Below, piece after piece: positions 7,004-12,467 of a stretch of DNA of 37,688 bases (the first letter of the stretch is position 1; each line of letters starts with the position of its first letter). A model generated the notes under the pieces. It was given only the letters and a program-made list of their open reading frames with translations. It made no database searches and had not been told where the DNA came from. This DNA comes from Caryophanales bacterium UBA3210 (lineage in GTDB: Bacteria; Bacillota_I; Bacilli_A; RFN20; CAG-449): positions 1 to 37,688 of the forward strand of contig DEWM01000113.1 in assembly GCA_002363635.1 (NCBI GenBank). Reading direction: 5' to 3'. The position numbers and the translations under genes were made by a program.

Positions 7004-7228
7004 CTAGAATCCAAATTTTTTTCTTACTAATTTTGTTAATGCAACTAATGTCCTACCATCTGGTACAAAGTATTGTTTTTCTTCCATTTCTTTTCTTATA
7101 TCTTTTATATATTGCAATGCTTTGTTATAGGATAATTTTGGTATTATTTGCATTAGATCATCAGCTGTTATATATTTTTGTTCTAGTATTTTATCTTCCT
7201 TGCTAGGGATTTTTTTATTATCTTCCAT
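7004..7228 (-). CDS. excisionase-like / DNA-binding helix-turn-helix protein
   Basis: This 74-residue protein is predicted helical, with KYITADDLMQIIPKLSYNKALQYIKDIRKEMEEK (about residues 19-52) followed by VPDGRTLVALTKLVRKKFGF. The pattern is like the small HTH proteins (DUF3173 or excisionase type) that accompany tyrosine integrases in Firmicutes phages and ICEs. As the second gene under the leftward promoter it is placed where Xis or an early regulator is expected. The choice between these is unresolved. Confidence 0.55.
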   Translation of the reverse strand: MEDNKKIPSKEDKILEQKYITADDLMQIIPKLSYNKALQYIKDIRKEMEEKQYFVPDGRTLVALTKLVRKKFGF

Positions 7229-7233
7229 ATTTA

Positions 7234-7491
7234 CTATTTACCTCTCTTATATTTATTATTTTTTTCACTGTTAGTGAATTGATTTTGCAAAAAAAATTCA
7301 TCGATATTACATCCAATAGCATTAGCAATAGAATTTAACTTATTAATACTATAATTCATAGGATTATTTTCTATGCTTAAATAAGTTTGTTTTGTTATTC
7401 CTAAAATATTTGCTATTGCTTCTTGTGTCATTCCAGTTCTTTCTCTACAAGATTTTATATTTCTTGAAACTTGTAATTCATTTGTTTCCAC
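7234..7491 (-). CDS. Cro-like HTH (Xre family) regulator
   Basis: I choose the GTG start at 7491 because GGGAGG ends 7 nt upstream. The in-frame ATG at 7507-7509 would lie only a few bases after the predicted transcription start and would include the Shine-Dalgarno as coding. The product is 85 residues with a classic Xre HTH (NIKSCRERTGMTQEAIANILGITKQTYLSIENNP, then INKLNSIANAIGCNIDEFF). As first gene of the leftward early operon, divergent to the repressor, it is probably the Cro equivalent that shuts off the lysogeny promoter. Confidence 0.8.
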   Translation of the reverse strand: METNELQVSRNIKSCRERTGMTQEAIANILGITKQTYLSIENNPMNYSINKLNSIANAIGCNIDEFFLQNQFTNSEKNNKYKRGK

Positions 7492-7518
7492 TAATCTTCC
7501 TCCCTTCATCTTGAATCA

Positions 7519-7547
7519 ATCATACTTCACTTAAAGTAAAAAGTCAA
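7519..7547 (-). promoter_or_regulatory. early leftward promoter (PR-like)
   Basis: On the minus strand there is TTGACT (7542-7547), a 17-bp spacer, and TATGAT (7519-7524), a near-consensus sigma-70-type promoter. Expected start is near 7512, about 20 nt before the GTG of the Cro-like gene. The spacer holds the near-palindrome ACTTAAAGT (7529-7537). The inverted repeat CACTT/AAGTG (7528-7532 and 7546-7550) spans the spacer and -35, a likely operator. Confidence 0.8.
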
Positions 7548-7552
7548 GTGTT

Positions 7553-7593
7553 TTTTTACAAAAAATGAAAAAATATTTTACTTTTTGTAAAAA
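7553..7593. promoter_or_regulatory. inverted-repeat operators between divergent promoters
   Basis: TTTTTACAAAAA (7553-7564) and its exact reverse complement TTTTTGTAAAAA (7582-7593) flank an A/T-rich spacer. The first lies just upstream of the leftward -35. The second lies within the spacer of the rightward promoter. Their placement fits repressor or Cro binding. The low complexity means some of the symmetry could be compositional. Confidence 0.5.
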
Positions 7594-7605
7594 ATGTGGT
7601 ATTCT
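7577..7605 (+). promoter_or_regulatory. lysogeny promoter (PRM-like), extended -10
   Basis: TTTACT (7577-7582), a 17-bp spacer, then TATTCT (7600-7605) preceded by TGG, an extended -10. Expected start is about 7612, immediately at the AAGGAGGGG Shine-Dalgarno (7612-7620) of the repressor gene, giving a leader of under 20 nt. Confidence 0.65.
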
Positions 7606-7627
7606 ATTACTAAGGAGGGGATAAAAC

Positions 7628-7984
7628 ATGAACAAAGACTACTTTCCACAAAATCTTAAATATCTATTAGACAGCGGAAAAATCAGTGTTAAAACAATTT
7701 TACAAATAACAGGAAATAATAGCCCAGGTTTAATCACGATGTGGAAAAATGGTGAAAGGCAAATAACAACAAAAGATCTTGTTGCTATTGCAAATCATTT
7801 AAATTATACAGTTGATGATCTAATAAATAAGAATTTATCATCGGAAAAAAACAGAACATTTGATGAATTAGAACTGTTATTTGATAAACACAAAGATGTT
7901 TTATCTGAAAGTGATAAAACAATTATAAAAACTATAATAGAAGAAAGAATAAAAGAAATAGATAAAGAATTAGGTGAAGATTAA
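7628..7984 (+). CDS. phage repressor (HTH, CI-like, short form)
   Basis: The N-terminal HTH of this 118-residue protein (YLLDSGKISVKTILQITGNNSPGLITMWKNGERQITTKDLVAIANHLNYTVDDLIN, about residues 12-66) is followed by a charged helical C-terminus of about 50 residues. There is no LexA-type Ser/Lys self-cleavage domain. Together with the adjacent ImmA-like peptidase this suggests the Firmicutes arrangement in which the repressor is cut by a partner protease rather than by itself. It is transcribed divergently from the Cro-like gene and is the first gene of the lysogeny module. Confidence 0.8.
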   Translation: MNKDYFPQNLKYLLDSGKISVKTILQITGNNSPGLITMWKNGERQITTKDLVAIANHLNYTVDDLINKNLSSEKNRTFDELELLFDKHKDVLSESDKTIIKTIIEERIKEIDKELGED

Positions 7985-8025
7985 AAGTATGCTAGTACAG
8001 GTACTTAATTGAAAGAAGGTTAAGT

Positions 8026-8337
8026 ATGAATATATATAATTTATTAAAAGGTGAAATATCACAAAAAGAACTTTTAAATTATTACAACGCAAATATCACA
8101 TATGAACAATTGCCAAATAAAATAGATGGTTTTGTTTTTCAATTTAAAGGTATATTTAATATAATAATAAATAATGATTTATCTTATTATAAAAAAAGAA
8201 AAACAATATTACATGAATTAGCTCACATCGAATTAAATCACTTAGGGCAAATTAATTCAGATATGTTTAAATTTAAAATAAATCAATATGAAGATGAAGC
8301 AGATATGTATATTAAATATTTGTTGGAGGATAAGTAA
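8026..8337 (+). CDS. ImmA/IrrE-family metallopeptidase
   Basis: The zinc-binding motif HELAH is at residues 63-67 of this 103-residue protein, preceded by KRKTI, with acidic candidates for the third ligand in QYEDEAD (residues 88-93). This is the core of ImmA/IrrE peptidases, known from ICEBs1 to cleave the element's repressor and trigger induction. It lies 41 bp downstream of the repressor with an AAGAAGG Shine-Dalgarno. It is shorter than many ImmA proteins but has the whole catalytic core. Its likely job is prophage induction. Confidence 0.8.
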   Translation: MNIYNLLKGEISQKELLNYYNANITYEQLPNKIDGFVFQFKGIFNIIINNDLSYYKKRKTILHELAHIELNHLGQINSDMFKFKINQYEDEADMYIKYLLEDK

Positions 8338-8532
8338 ATGAAGAAAATTAGTCAACAGCAAGAAGGTACATTATTTTTGTTTATCGTTTGCTCAGGTATA
8401 TGGGTTTATATAAGTATCTATAATGAAAATGATTTATTACTTTCAATCATCGGCGGAATATGTTTGGGTGCTTTATCAACCTTAGTATTAGGAATATTAT
8501 TTTCCTTTATGAAGGCAGTATTTAAATGGTAA
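8338..8532 (+). CDS. small two-helix membrane protein
   Basis: Two hydrophobic helices are visible in this 64-residue protein, at about residues 10-27 and 34-58 (the second Gly/Leu-rich: SIIGGICLGALSTLVLGILF). It starts immediately after the ImmA-like gene with GGAGGA upstream, so it is co-translated with it. A role in superinfection immunity or exclusion is a common guess for a membrane protein expressed from the lysogeny operon. Not recognised. Confidence 0.7.
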   Translation: MKKISQQQEGTLFLFIVCSGIWVYISIYNENDLLLSIIGGICLGALSTLVLGILFSFMKAVFKW

Positions 8533-8569
8533 TATTAAATTATAAATAGATTGGAGGTGAAATATAGAT

Positions 8570-8749
8570 ATGAATTTAACTACTACTATTGATTTAAACG
8601 AAATTATAGGCATTGCCTTATTAAAATTAATACAATATAAAAAAATTAGTATGAATGAAAATGAGATTAAAGATTTTACTGATTTATTAACACATGATGA
8701 AGATTTTATTAATGCAGCTAAAAATATAGTAAAAATTACTAATAAATAA
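8570..8749 (+). CDS. hypothetical protein in lysogeny operon (59 aa)
   Basis: The ATG at 8570-8572 lies 10 nt after GGAGGTGA and the TAA is at 8747-8749. The product begins MNLTTTIDLNEIIGIALLKL and has an acidic central part (NENEIKDFTDLLTHDED). It is mainly helical and soluble. It lies between the membrane protein and the integrase on the same strand. No family is recognised. Confidence 0.65.
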   Translation: MNLTTTIDLNEIIGIALLKLIQYKKISMNENEIKDFTDLLTHDEDFINAAKNIVKITNK

Positions 8750-8776
8750 AAAAAATTCTACTGCTGGAACAGTAGA
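8748..8776 (-). terminator. leftward intrinsic terminator
   Basis: The stem TCTACTG/CAGTAGA (8757-8763 and 8770-8776) has a 6-nt loop. On the minus strand it is followed by a T-rich tract formed by the eight A of 8748-8755. On the plus strand no U-run follows, so it should stop leftward transcripts entering the lysogeny module. Confidence 0.65.
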
Positions 8777-8782
8777 TAAAAT

Positions 8783-8835
8783 GTACAGAAAAATAATAAT
8801 TAAATCCCCTAGCAAGGATAATGTTTTTTCTGTAC
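8783..8835. repeat. 11-bp inverted repeat upstream of integrase
   Basis: GTACAGAAAAA (8783-8793) and its exact reverse complement TTTTTCTGTAC (8825-8835) are separated by 31 bp, in the 138-bp gap between the 59-aa gene and the integrase. It could be a regulator site or a long hairpin controlling integrase expression. Confidence 0.55.
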
Positions 8836-8887
8836 CTTCATTATATCAAATACTTAATAATAAGTAAATAAATTGGAGGTGAAAAAT

Positions 8888-10024
8888 ATGGCAGTTTTTA
8901 AAGATAATAATAAAACATCGGATGGAAGATGTTGGTATTTTAAAGTATATAAAAAAGATATTAATGGTGTAAATAAAGCATATAAATCTAAAAGATATAT
9001 AACAAAAAAGGAAGCACAAGAAGAAGAAGCACTTTTTATACTCAAAAGAGATAATCCCACTAATAAATCTTTTTTATTGGTTGCTAAAGATTATTTTAAG
9101 GAGATGTACTCTATTAGAAAAGAATCATCTGTATATTCTTACGAAAATGCCTATATTAATCATATAATGCCTTTTTTTGAGGATTTAAACATAAATAATA
9201 TAAATGTATCGATTATTAATAATTGGAAGCAAATAGAGATGGAAAAAGGTCTAAAAATTACATACTTAAACAAATTATATGTTATATTAAAAGAGATATT
9301 TGATTTTGCAATGAAAAATTATGGTTTAGAATATAATCCCGTTTCAATATGTGGAAGATTCCAACAAAAAAATGAAGATGTAATAAAAGATGAAGAAAAA
9401 ATAAAATATATAACATATGATCAATTTAATCAATTTGTTTCTGTAATTGATGATATAACTTGGAAGACATTTTTTACATTCCTATATTACACAGGTATGA
9501 GAAAAGGAGAAGTTCAAGCATTAAACTGGAATGATATTAACTTCGAAAACGATGAAATTATTGTTAATAAAACATTAACAGTAAAAACATCAGAGAAATA
9601 TAAAATAACCTCAACAAAAAATTCATTAAATAGAAAAATAAAAATGAGTAAAACTTTAAAAGATGTTCTCATAACTTATTATAATGAAATGAAGACATAT
9701 ACAGATTTTAATAAAAAATGGTTTGTGTTTGGTGGTCCTAGATTTGTTCCGCAAACAACAATAGATAGATATAAAGATAAATATTTTAGTATATCTGGTA
9801 TATCACCTATTACAATACACGAATTTAGGCATTCACATGTTAGTTTATTAATAAATGAATATATTAAAACAAGCAAAGAAAAAAATATGAAAATAGACAC
9901 AGCAAAATTCTTTCTGATGATGTCAAATAGAATGGGACATACTATTGATGTAATGCAAAGAACATATATGCATTTATTCCCTACTATACAAGATGAAATA
10001 GTAGATTTATTAAATAATTTATAA
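8888..10024 (+). CDS. int: tyrosine integrase
   Basis: This 378-residue site-specific recombinase integrates and excises the phage. I start at ATG 8888, after GGAGGTG; an in-frame TTG five codons earlier includes the Shine-Dalgarno. An N-terminal AP2-like arm-binding domain (about residues 5-50, RCWYFKVYKKDINGVNKAYKSKRYITKKEA) is followed by a SAM-like core-binding domain (about 60-150) and the catalytic domain. Catalytic residues are Arg205 (GMRKGE), probable Lys244, His311 and Arg314 (HEFRH), His351 (MGH) and Tyr360 (RTYMHL). All are intact. The downstream attP with arm repeats fits this domain plan (Tn916/lambda-type). Confidence 0.95.
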   Translation: MAVFKDNNKTSDGRCWYFKVYKKDINGVNKAYKSKRYITKKEAQEEEALFILKRDNPTNKSFLLVAKDYFKEMYSIRKESSVYSYENAYINHIMPFFEDLNINNINVSIINNWKQIEMEKGLKITYLNKLYVILKEIFDFAMKNYGLEYNPVSICGRFQQKNEDVIKDEEKIKYITYDQFNQFVSVIDDITWKTFFTFLYYTGMRKGEVQALNWNDINFENDEIIVNKTLTVKTSEKYKITSTKNSLNRKIKMSKTLKDVLITYYNEMKTYTDFNKKWFVFGGPRFVPQTTIDRYKDKYFSISGISPITIHEFRHSHVSLLINEYIKTSKEKNMKIDTAKFFLMMSNRMGHTIDVMQRTYMHLFPTIQDEIVDLLNNL

Positions 10025-10029
10025 AAAAA

Positions 10030-10054
10030 TAGTACCTAAATAGTACCTAGAAAA
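10030..10054 (+). repeat. attP arm-type repeat pair, left
   Basis: Two copies of TAGTACCT (10030-10037 and 10041-10048) lie 11 bp apart, one helical turn. The same 25-bp unit recurs at 10201-10225 with only two mismatches. Flanking the candidate core, it is a likely binding site for the integrase N-terminal domain. Confidence 0.75.
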
Positions 10055-10080
10055 ATAAAAAAACCCTTAATATAAGGGTT
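10051..10080 (-). terminator. leftward hairpin terminator
   Basis: The stem AACCCTTA/TAAGGGTT (10062-10069 and 10073-10080) has a 3-nt loop. On the minus strand it is followed by a T-rich run (complement of the A-rich 10051-10061). It probably stops leftward readthrough across attP. It could also weakly end the integrase transcript, although no U-run follows on that strand. Confidence 0.6.
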
Positions 10081-10090
10081 AAATACATAT

Positions 10091-10107
10091 TGGTGGAGAA
10101 TGAGGGA
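10091..10107. other. candidate attP core matching a tRNA 3' end
   Basis: The 17 bases TGGTGGAGAATGAGGGA are, on the other strand, TCCCTCATTCTCCACCA. That has the form of a tRNA 3' end: T-stem strand CCCTC, acceptor strand ATTCTCC, discriminator A and encoded CCA. No tRNA is complete here, as expected for a phage attP that carries only the host-matching core. It lies 67 bp after the integrase stop, between the two arm-repeat pairs. The tRNA identity is unresolved. Confidence 0.7.
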
Positions 10108-10200
10108 AGTGATTATTAACTCTTTTTAAATTGTATTTGCTTATATTTAAAGGAATTAATAACTTATATTTTTATTCATTTTCACACATTTTTATTTTTT

Positions 10201-10225
10201 TAGTACCTATTTAGTACCTAGAAAA
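10201..10225 (+). repeat. attP arm-type repeat pair, right
   Basis: This is a second copy of the 25-bp unit at 10030-10054, again holding two TAGTACCT boxes 11 bp apart (10201-10208 and 10212-10219). The two units are in the same orientation and bracket the candidate core. The unit ends 11 bp before the start codon of the HNH-like gene. Confidence 0.75.
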
Positions 10226-10236
10226 GAGGTATTAAT

Positions 10237-10701
10237 ATGAACTGTAAAAATTTAAAATTAAGGAAGAAAAAAGGGCAAGTATATTTATATTGTTCACTAC
10301 TAAAAAAAGTTATAAACTATTCTGATTGTAAATGCTGCGAACAAAAAGAATATAAAGAGTATAAAAAGATTAAACAAAGAACTTATAAACAACAAAAAAA
10401 AGATAAAAACAGATATAGTGTGTTTACAACTGATTTAGATCATTGTATAGAATGTGGAAGACCACACGTTAATCTTCATGAGATATTTTTTGGAAGGAAT
10501 AGAAATAACTCTATTAAATATGGTTTTGTTATACCTCTATGTGATGAAGAACATCATAATCAAGTAAATTGTCGAGGAATACATTTTGACTCTGTATTGT
10601 GCTTAAAATGGCAAAAAAAAGGGCAATTATATTTTGAAAAGAATGTTGGTAGTCATGAAGAGTTTTTAGAAACATTTAAATCTAATTATTTAACAAAATA
10701 A
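10237..10701 (+). CDS. HNH-like zinc-binding nuclease family protein
   Basis: The product has 154 residues. Cysteines occur in the N-terminal part (C3, C19, C31, C33, C34), a Lys-rich linker follows, and then an HNH-like module: CIECG (Cys70, Cys73), VNLHEIFFGRNRNNS (His81-Glu82), VIPLCDEEHH (Cys102, His106, His107) and GIHFD (His116). This is the pattern of phage DUF968/NinX-region-like HNH proteins. It lies beyond attP, so in the integrated prophage it sits near one end. Whether it acts as a DNase, as in recombination, is not shown. AGAGG Shine-Dalgarno. Confidence 0.65.
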   Translation: MNCKNLKLRKKKGQVYLYCSLLKKVINYSDCKCCEQKEYKEYKKIKQRTYKQQKKDKNRYSVFTTDLDHCIECGRPHVNLHEIFFGRNRNNSIKYGFVIPLCDEEHHNQVNCRGIHFDSVLCLKWQKKGQLYFEKNVGSHEEFLETFKSNYLTK

Positions 10702-10741
10702 ACATCATTAATTCTTCATCAGAAATTAATTCTAAAAACAT
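10682..10741 (-). CDS. possible 19-residue hydrophobic peptide
   Basis: ATG 10739-10741 follows a perfect GGAGGTG with 5-nt spacing. The frame (MFLELISDEELMMFILLNN) ends at TAG 10682-10684, overlapping the 3' end of the convergent HNH-like gene. The Shine-Dalgarno lies in one arm of a 12-bp inverted repeat and could be sequestered. It may be a real leader or toxin-like peptide, or chance within a terminator. Confidence 0.3.
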   Translation of the reverse strand: MFLELISDEELMMFILLNN

Positions 10742-10785
10742 AAAATCACCTCCTAATATATTCTTCTGTATTTGGAGATGATTTT
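10742..10785. terminator. bidirectional hairpin between convergent genes
   Basis: The arms AAAATCACCTCC (10742-10753) and GGAGATGATTTT (10774-10785) pair with one G-T or mismatch position around a 20-nt loop. A-runs and T-runs lie on the outer edges in both directions. Its position between the convergent HNH-like gene and the 41-aa gene fits a two-way terminator. Confidence 0.5.
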
Positions 10786-10789
10786 CCTT

Positions 10790-10915
10790 CTATTTTAGAT
10801 TATAAAATTTTATATTATCTACTAACACATAATTGTCATATATAACCACTCTCTTACATTTTACTTCATATTTCTTTATGAACTCTTGTAGTTCTTTTTT
10901 ATTTAATTTTTTCAT
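10790..10915 (-). CDS. small basic hypothetical protein after the lysis cassette (41 aa)
   Basis: I start at ATG 10915, which follows AAGGGGG. A longer frame begins upstream inside the late terminator region and is unlikely. The product (MKKLNKKELQEFIKKYEVKCKRVV, ending KFYNLK) is basic, with one Cys and a beta-rich second half. It lies beyond the strong late terminator, so it needs its own promoter or readthrough. I see only weak -10-like sequence near 10935-10945. Not recognised. Confidence 0.55.
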   Translation of the reverse strand: MKKLNKKELQEFIKKYEVKCKRVVIYDNYVLVDNIKFYNLK

Positions 10916-11003
10916 ATTATCCCCCTTCTTGATGAAATATAATACTACATTTATTTGTAGAATAATGTCGGTTAATGTTCTTATTCTGTGTAATTTCACA
11001 TAA

Positions 11004-11037
11004 TAAAAAAAGACTAGCAGCAATTATGCCACTAGCC
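11004..11037 (-). terminator. late operon terminator
   Basis: On the minus strand a 10-bp stem (11028-11037 with 11012-11021, including G-U pairs) and the loop ATAATT are followed by a run of seven T and then ATTA. It begins just after the endolysin stop at 11043, the expected end of the late transcript. Confidence 0.85.
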
Positions 11038-11042
11038 ATATA

Positions 11043-11756
11043 TTATAAATTAATATGAACTGCATTTTTCATGTTAGATTCATTTGTATAAGTATATGCT
11101 ATCTTACCTTCTCTAACTAACTTTTGTGAATATGCTAGGAAGTCTGATTTAGCAACACCCACAACAATAAAGTCTGCTGCTTTTCCATATAGATGTGGTG
11201 AATTTTTGACACTACCTGGAAGACTATCATTAAAGTTTTGACATCTTACACCACTTGTAATATTAATTGGTGTATTATAATGATCACGCATTTCTTGTAG
11301 TACTTTTACTAATCTTAAATCAGGTTCATATGGATAACCATTACATTTACCACATGGGCATCTAAACTCTTCTCTTCTAAAGTTAGGAAAATCGTCCCAA
11401 GATAATGGTTTTGTATCTTCGTTTAATTTTGCCAATGAAGCAGGACCCATTGAGCCATCAACAACTAATCCATTAGCACGTTGAAATTCATATATAGCGT
11501 TAATTGTATTATCTCCAACATAACCATTTGCTTCTCCACAATTAAATCCTTTATTATTTAGTTTATTTTGTATATCTGTCCATACTTCAATAGATTTTGC
11601 CTCTGTTAGTGGGCCGAATGATGCATCAGCAACTAGTCCATAAGCTGATTGAAAATTACGGGTAGCTTCCCTACTAGTAGGACCCATAGAACCATCTATC
11701 TTTCCACAGTAATATCCTAGATGTTTTAATTGTAATTGTTTTTGTTTATTTGTCAT
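11043..11756 (-). CDS. endolysin: two peptidoglycan-binding domains plus M15 peptidase
   Basis: This 237-residue protein has two PG_binding_1 repeats (about residues 1-56 and 57-112, each with the G...GP...AI/AT..FQ pattern, e.g. GYVGDNTINAIYEFQRANG). A C-terminal Peptidase_M15_3-type domain follows (about 120-237), with ITSGVRCQNFN, SPHLYGKAAD (His188, Asp195) and C-terminal HINL (His234) as zinc ligands. CPCGKC (133-138) is also typical of this phage subgroup. It would cut peptidoglycan stem peptides at lysis. No signal peptide is seen, so export needs the holin upstream. The wall-binding domains are at the N-terminus, the reverse of many Firmicutes endolysins. Confidence 0.92.
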   Translation of the reverse strand: MTNKQKQLQLKHLGYYCGKIDGSMGPTSREATRNFQSAYGLVADASFGPLTEAKSIEVWTDIQNKLNNKGFNCGEANGYVGDNTINAIYEFQRANGLVVDGSMGPASLAKLNEDTKPLSWDDFPNFRREEFRCPCGKCNGYPYEPDLRLVKVLQEMRDHYNTPINITSGVRCQNFNDSLPGSVKNSPHLYGKAADFIVVGVAKSDFLAYSQKLVREGKIAYTYTNESNMKNAVHINL

Positions 11757-11758
11757 AA

Positions 11759-12010
11759 TTACTCACCTCTTACTAATTTTTCTAAGTTATGTAATACATC
11801 ATATGTACCACCTGCAAGTATTCCTGATAATGCTATAGATGTATTAAAATCTTTTGTTATTATCCATTCAACTATTGCAACTATAAGTCCTATTGCTATA
11901 TTTTGAATTGGTATAAGTTTGTTATTTAATTTTGTGTATTTTTTAGATACTATTCCAAGTATCCATGTAACGAATATTGTTACTATTGATATAATTTGAG
12001 TTAATTCCAT
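11759..12010 (-). CDS. holin
   Basis: This 83-residue protein has hydrophobic helices at about residues 4-22 and 36-52, a weaker third at about 57-70, and a charged C-terminus (KLVRGE). Size, membrane pattern and position between an XhlA-like gene and the endolysin identify a holin that permeabilises the membrane for lysin release. AAAGGTAGGT Shine-Dalgarno; 2 nt before the endolysin gene. Confidence 0.85.
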   Translation of the reverse strand: MELTQIISIVTIFVTWILGIVSKKYTKLNNKLIPIQNIAIGLIVAIVEWIITKDFNTSIALSGILAGGTYDVLHNLEKLVRGE

Positions 12011-12026
12011 TTTTTATTACCTACCT

Positions 12027-12278
12027 TTATATTTTAAATATTACTGTTAGTGCATATCCAATTAATGCAGCTACTACAGTTCTCCATAACCACTTGTTGT
12101 TATCTTCTATTTTTTTTATTTTTTCTTCGTGTGATTCTATAACTTGTTGTTGCTGTATTACTTCTTTTTGTAAACTATCTACTTTTTCATTAAGTCCTTT
12201 ATAATCTTGTTGCTGTAATAAAGTTTCTAATTTTATGAGTCTATCCAACACTTCACGTTGAAATGCATTATCATTCAT
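12027..12278 (-). CDS. XhlA-like haemolysin/holin-accessory protein
   Basis: An N-terminal coiled coil (about residues 8-60, VLDRLIKLETLLQQQDYKGLNEKVDSLQKEV) is followed by a single C-terminal membrane helix (about 63-82, WLWRTVVAALIGYALTVIF) in this 83-residue protein. This is the plan of XhlA-type proteins that act with holins in PBSX-like lysis cassettes. It overlaps the zinc-finger gene upstream by 8 bases. Confidence 0.8.
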   Translation of the reverse strand: MNDNAFQREVLDRLIKLETLLQQQDYKGLNEKVDSLQKEVIQQQQVIESHEEKIKKIEDNNKWLWRTVVAALIGYALTVIFKI

Positions 12279-12456
12279 ACTGCTTGTCCTTTCTTTTAAC
12301 TAATCTTTTTACTTCATCTTGATTTTGTATATATCTTAAATCATGCATTTTTAATAGTTTCAAGCACTTGCTACAAAAGTATAAGTTAAACTTTGCTAAT
12401 TCCTTTGGTGAGTAGTAGCAAGTTGCTTTGTTATTATTACAATTAAAACATATCAT
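12271..12456 (-). CDS. small zinc-finger-like protein in the lysis cassette
   Basis: CFNC (Cys3, Cys6) and CSKC (Cys28, Cys31) make a four-Cys zinc-binding site in this 61-residue protein, followed by a basic helix (EVKRLVKRKDKQYE). It is probably cytoplasmic. It lies between the last tail gene and the XhlA-like gene, an unexpected place for a DNA- or RNA-binding protein. Strong AGGAGG Shine-Dalgarno. The family is not named. Confidence 0.7.
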   Translation of the reverse strand: MICFNCNNNKATCYYSPKELAKFNLYFCSKCLKLLKMHDLRYIQNQDEVKRLVKRKDKQYE

Positions 12457-12467
12457 GATTTAGCCTC

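Noticed and set aside
7985..8025. AGTACAGGTACT palindrome between repressor and ImmA gene as another integrase or repressor site
   Set aside because: It shares only AGGTACT with the complement of the arm boxes and has no partner. A short match like this can be chance.
10091..10107. A real tRNA gene at the tRNA-like core
   Set aside because: Only the 3' 17 bases of a tRNA are present; no D, anticodon or T loop can be built from the flanking DNA. It fits an attP core.
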